In this document: in pieces, positions 5,167-7,418 of the stretch
How the letters are laid out: each line of letters starts with the position of its first letter
Position numbering within the stretch: position 1 is the stretch's first letter
Assembly: GCA_030037185.1 (NCBI GenBank)
Contig: JASHRR010000168.1
Location: 1 to 7,418 of the forward strand
DNA length: 7,418 bases
Direction of reading: 5' to 3'
Origin: Xanthobacteraceae bacterium
Lineage (GTDB): Bacteria > Pseudomonadota > Alphaproteobacteria > Rhizobiales > Xanthobacteraceae
The notes under the pieces: model-generated
Seen by the model: the letters and a program-made list of their open reading frames with translations, nothing else
Database searches by the model: none
Told to the model about the DNA's origin: nothing
Position numbers and translations under genes: made by a program

Positions 5167-5315
5167 TCGCGTTCCGGCTCGAGCTTGAAATCCGCGGTGA
5201 CCGCTTCGAAACGCTGAGTGGTTTGGGAACACTGCGTTTTATTCATCACTCCGCTGCAAATACCTACCCGCATGGTTCTCCACGTTTACAACGGTTAAGA
5301 TCCTAGGAGAACGCG

Positions 5316-5819
5316 ATGTTGAAAGGAGTAGTTGGGCTGGTGACGGTCCTCTTCCTCGCTTGCTCTGCATCTGCGCAGCAGGCTTCCCATGAAGGCCATG
5401 CAGGGCTGACGCCGTCCGACGTGAATGCTTTGATCGATGCGCGAATTGGCCTCGTCAAAGCCGCGTTGCAACTGACACCGGACCAGGCGAGACATTGGCA
5501 GCCATTAGAGCAGGCTATGCGTGACAGAGCCGCGGCTCGGGTCCATCGGATTGCCAGGCTTAAGGCACTCGCGGAACAGGCCGGTCAGCGTGAGTTTAAT
5601 CCGGTCGAGCTCATGCGCGGACGAGCCGAGAACTTGAGTGAACGAGGGGCCAGCCTCAAAAAAGTAGCCGATGCATGGCAACCGATCTATCAGACTCTCA
5701 ATCCCGACCAGAAGGAGCGGCTGCGTCTCCTCGCGATGAACGTCGTTCGAGAAATCAGAGAAGCCGCGCGGGATCGTCGAATGGAGATGATGGAACTCGA
5801 AGAGGATGAAGCGGATTAG
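5316..5819 (+). CDS. Spy/CpxP-like LTxxQ-motif periplasmic protein
   Basis: A 167-residue exported protein. ATG 5316 follows AGGAG (about 5304-5308) at good spacing. The signal peptide has LKG, a hydrophobic core at residues 5-17 and the cleavage motif ASA|Q near residue 20. Cys16 lies in the core, but FLAC is not a proper lipobox, so signal peptidase I is expected. The mature protein starts with a short His-containing segment (SHEGHAG) and is then almost wholly helical. It has two copies of the family signature, LTPDQ at 53-57 and LNPDQ at 128-132, each followed by a charged helix, and an acidic tail (ELEEDEAD). Family members (PF07813) act as periplasmic chaperones or as stress and metal-response factors; which role applies here is inference. 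It appears monocistronic, with a terminator at 5848-5868, and no Cpx-type two-component pair is nearby. Confidence 0.88.
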   Translation: MLKGVVGLVTVLFLACSASAQQASHEGHAGLTPSDVNALIDARIGLVKAALQLTPDQARHWQPLEQAMRDRAAARVHRIARLKALAEQAGQREFNPVELMRGRAENLSERGASLKKVADAWQPIYQTLNPDQKERLRLLAMNVVREIREAARDRRMEMMELEEDEAD

Positions 5820-5847
5820 AAGCTACAACGCCCCTCCCCAAGAAATC

Positions 5848-5868
5848 GACGGGCCCGTGAGGCCCGTC
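5848..5868 (+). terminator. Hairpin after the Spy/CpxP-like gene
   Basis: GACGGGCC (5848-5855) pairs perfectly with GGCCCGTC (5861-5868) around the loop CGTGA, starting 28 bases after the stop. No strong T tract follows (AGACCACTCAATTTC). It could also lie at the 3' side of the minus-strand ligase pseudogene. Confidence 0.65.
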
Positions 5869-5929
5869 AGACCACTCAATTTCGCTGCGTTTCAAAGCCG
5901 CGACTCGTCAGTCGAAGTCTCCGTCCGCG

Positions 5930-6552
5930 TCATCGTCGATTCCACTTCTCACTGCGCTCCCGCTGCACCGCGATGCTGGCCGGATTGCGGACCTTGATCT
6001 AGACGCAGCACGGGCCGGATTGGTAGGCGCCATCGACCTTCTTCGAAACGATACCCTCGGCGCCAAGCTGGCACGCATGGGCGAACACGGTCAGCCCATC
6101 TTCGGCGATGTGTTCGTTCAGCAGGATGCCTGCCTTGGTGTTGCGCAGCAGTCCAGCGCAGCCTTCCTGTCCAGGAATGGGAGATTGCGCAGATCCTCGC
6201 CATCATGTTCGATCAAGTCGAAGGCGTAGAGGGTCGCGGTTCGAGCGGCCTCACGGCGGGACAACTCCTCGAACCGTGACAGGCCGTCGGGTCCCAGCAC
6301 AACCGCCTCGCCGTCAATCGTGAAGCTCGTGGCCTTGATCAGCTCGGCGGCCGCGGCGATGGCCGCTAGTCGCACAGTCCAGTCATTGGCGTTGCGGCTG
6401 TAAAGCCGCACTATGGGGCCGTCCCGGCGCACGATAAGCCGATAGCCGTTGTGCTTGATTTCGTGAACCCAGTCGGCGCCGACCGGCGGTTTTGAAGCTC
6501 TAACCGGTTGTGCGGGGACGACGAAGCCGGCCGGAAGAGGATTGATTTTCAT
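5930..6552 (-). pseudogene. Adenylation-domain-only ATP-dependent DNA ligase, inactivated
   Basis: Intact relatives are about 205-residue proteins resembling the nucleotidyltransferase domain of LigD/LigC-type ligases without an OB fold. ATG 6552 gives MKINPLPAGFVVPAQPVRAS, the usual family start as I remember it. Motif I is EIKHNGYR (K33 would be the AMP-binding lysine), but the canonical KxDG aspartate is Asn35. Next come RLYSRN (about 46-51), TIDGEAVVL and LYAFDLIEHDGEDLR. About 133 codons in, at 6152-6153, the frame breaks. The next frame continues LLRNTKAGILLNEH, GAEGIVSKK (motif IV), then SGPCCV, and a TAG (5999-6001) replaces the Trp codon before IKVRNP (motif V). The remaining frame ends at TGA 5930-5932. 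A ligase lacking motifs IV and V cannot be active. No Ku or LigD partner is in the window. The Shine-Dalgarno is weak. Confidence 0.88.
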
Positions 6553-6909
6553 TGCCGGGAGAAGATAGGCCGACGCGGCGGCGGCAACAACGAACTTAGC
6601 GTGGTCGTCAACCTCGGCCTGCAACTCCTGCCGCCTACGGACCCGCACCTTTCGTTCTACGATCTACGGCAGGTTGCCGCGACGAGGTGGCGGCGACCGT
6701 GGCTGGATGATCCGCCCCCACGCAGCGCCCATCAATTGGAATCACTCCTCGTCTTCAATCGGAACAGGTGGTCGCCATCACCCGGTGCGCCCACAGCGCC
6801 TACGTACCAGCGCTCAGACGTGAAAGCCGGATTGATCGGGCTTCGGCGGCTTGAACTAATCCGGGCGCTGCATCGAAGCGCCGTCCGAGCGATCCCTGAA
6901 CGAGTCACA
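6553..6909. other. Stretch between ligase pseudogene and LuxR gene without a secure gene
   Basis: The minus strand has a 58-residue frame from GTG 6908 to TGA 6732-6734, whose end reads like a protein C-terminus (FTSERWYVGAVGAPGDG, then HLFRLKTRSDSN). It has no Shine-Dalgarno and starts right after the LuxR stop. A second frame begins at ATG 6732 (overlapping that TGA as TGATG), runs 22 codons to a TAG, and continues open into the ligase start. I recognise none of these. A plus-strand frame across the whole stretch overlaps both flanking genes on the opposite strand and looks non-coding. Confidence 0.35.
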
Positions 6910-7418
6910 CTACATATTCGATCCCGTCGGGCAGATCAGCCCGGTCCAAAGACGCATCAGCTCGGCCTGGCGCGTGACCCCAGTCTTCGAGAAGATGTGC
7001 TCAAGGTGGGTTTTCGCCGTCGGCCTGGTGATGCCGAGCGTTGCGGCGGTCTCGATCAGCGTGCGCCCGGCGAACAGGCTGGCGAGCACCTTGGTTTCGG
7101 CCGGCGTCAGACCAAACGCGGCGGCCACGGCGTCAGCACCATCTTGCGCATCTGGTGTCGCACCGATGAACACCGCCGCAACGGCTGCGGGTTGCAGCCG
7201 CGTACGGAAATCGCTCCCTGTGAGCGGCAGGACGTGAGCGAAGACGGGCGGCACGTCGGGCTCGGTGAGGCGGATCGCCAGCCCCGTCTTGCCAATGCCG
7301 GCCTCGTTCCCGGCCGCAAGGGTAAGGGCGGAGCCCAGCTCGGAGGCGGCTGATGGAGCTGTCGCTTGCAAGACGCCCTGACGGCTTTGAATGGGGCCGC
7401 CCTTGTCCAGCATATGCT
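6910..7418 (-). CDS. LuxR-family transcriptional regulator, C-terminal part
   Basis: The frame is open to the window edge and ends at TAG 6910-6912. ATG 7413 is in frame, but the codon before it is also open and the visible 168 residues lack the N-terminal half expected for this family, so the true start lies outside. The C-terminal domain is a GerE/LuxR helix-turn-helix: FGLTPAETKVLASLFAGRTL, then IETAATLGITRPTAKTHLEHIFSKTGVTRQAELMRL, with the recognition helix TAKTHLEHIFSKTG and the conserved V-T-R. The upstream part (GLAIRLTEPDVPPVFAHVLP, LTGSDFRTRLQPAAVAAVFI) is a beta-rich segment resembling the PAS-like region of similar Bradyrhizobium regulators, from memory. No receiver domain or autoinducer domain is visible here. 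It should bind DNA through the C-terminus; ligand and targets are unknown. No break is seen in the visible part. Confidence 0.88.
   Translation of the reverse strand, partial: HMLDKGGPIQSRQGVLQATAPSAASELGSALTLAAGNEAGIGKTGLAIRLTEPDVPPVFAHVLPLTGSDFRTRLQPAAVAAVFIGATPDAQDGADAVAAAFGLTPAETKVLASLFAGRTLIETAATLGITRPTAKTHLEHIFSKTGVTRQAELMRLWTGLICPTGSNM

Noticed and set aside
5226..5255. EcfG-type promoter (GGAAC) upstream of the Spy/CpxP-like gene
   Set aside because: GGAAC is present, but no CGTT occurs at the required 16-17 base spacing; the only CGTT is four bases away.
4737..5306. Plus-strand open frame of 189 codons
   Set aside because: It overlaps the minus-strand zinc-ribbon pseudogene and the tetranucleotide repeat, has Arg/Ser/Gly-rich low-information sequence and no ribosome binding site.
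6508..7353. Long plus-strand open frame of 281 codons
   Set aside because: It runs opposite to the start of the ligase pseudogene and the helix-turn-helix gene, whose minus-strand translations match known families. Its own translation is Arg/Gly/Pro-rich and typical of an antisense frame in GC-rich DNA.
1..7418. A defence system, CRISPR array, prophage module or toxin-antitoxin pair
   Set aside because: No cas-like, nuclease, restriction, integrase, transposase or antitoxin motifs and no regular spaced repeats were found on either strand.

Overview
The base composition and gene content point to an alphaproteobacterium of the Bradyrhizobium/Nitrobacteraceae group. Several proteins look like families I remember from Bradyrhizobium genomes: a TrpX/YtrP-type ABC substrate-binding protein, an [19 protein letters not shown] hypothetical, a small adenylation-domain-only DNA ligase, a LuxR-type regulator with the GITRPTAKTHLEHIFSKTGV helix-turn-helix, and a Spy/CpxP-like LTxxQ protein. 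These assignments rest on memory of the families, not on a search.

Layout. 1-477 (+) is the 3' end of an unrecognised membrane protein. 611-1567 (-) is an ABC substrate-binding protein broken by two compensating frameshifts. About 1791-1870 (-) is the frameshifted N-terminal stub of a NarL/FixJ-type response regulator. 2117-2344 (+) is a small secreted protein with a strong ribosome binding site and a terminator. 2430-2666 (+) is a C-terminally anchored membrane protein. Two or three tandem genes of membrane proteins follow at 3137-4140 (+); two of these are paralogues sharing a YGxxLxSPW motif. A convergent gene lies at 4175-4477 (-), with a short open frame coupled to it through an ATGA overlap. 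4949-5166 (-) is a frameshifted zinc-ribbon protein. 5316-5819 (+) is an intact Spy/CpxP-like periplasmic protein. 5930-6552 (-) is a DNA ligase pseudogene with a frameshift and a nonsense codon. 6910-7418 (-) is the C-terminal part of a LuxR-family regulator that runs off the window.

The window reads as an accessory region in which intact small envelope proteins alternate with decaying genes. I see no insertion sequence, CRISPR array, tRNA, rRNA or defence system. The most notable regulatory signal is a pair of perfect TGTGA-N6-TCACA palindromes (2936-2951 and 4703-4718). Read in the same sense they differ at one base of 16, which suggests two targets of one CRP-like regulator. All five single-base frameshifts can be explained by a length change in a short homopolymer. 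The choice between true pseudogenes and read errors should therefore be checked; the ligase nonsense codon and the truncated response regulator cannot be explained that way.
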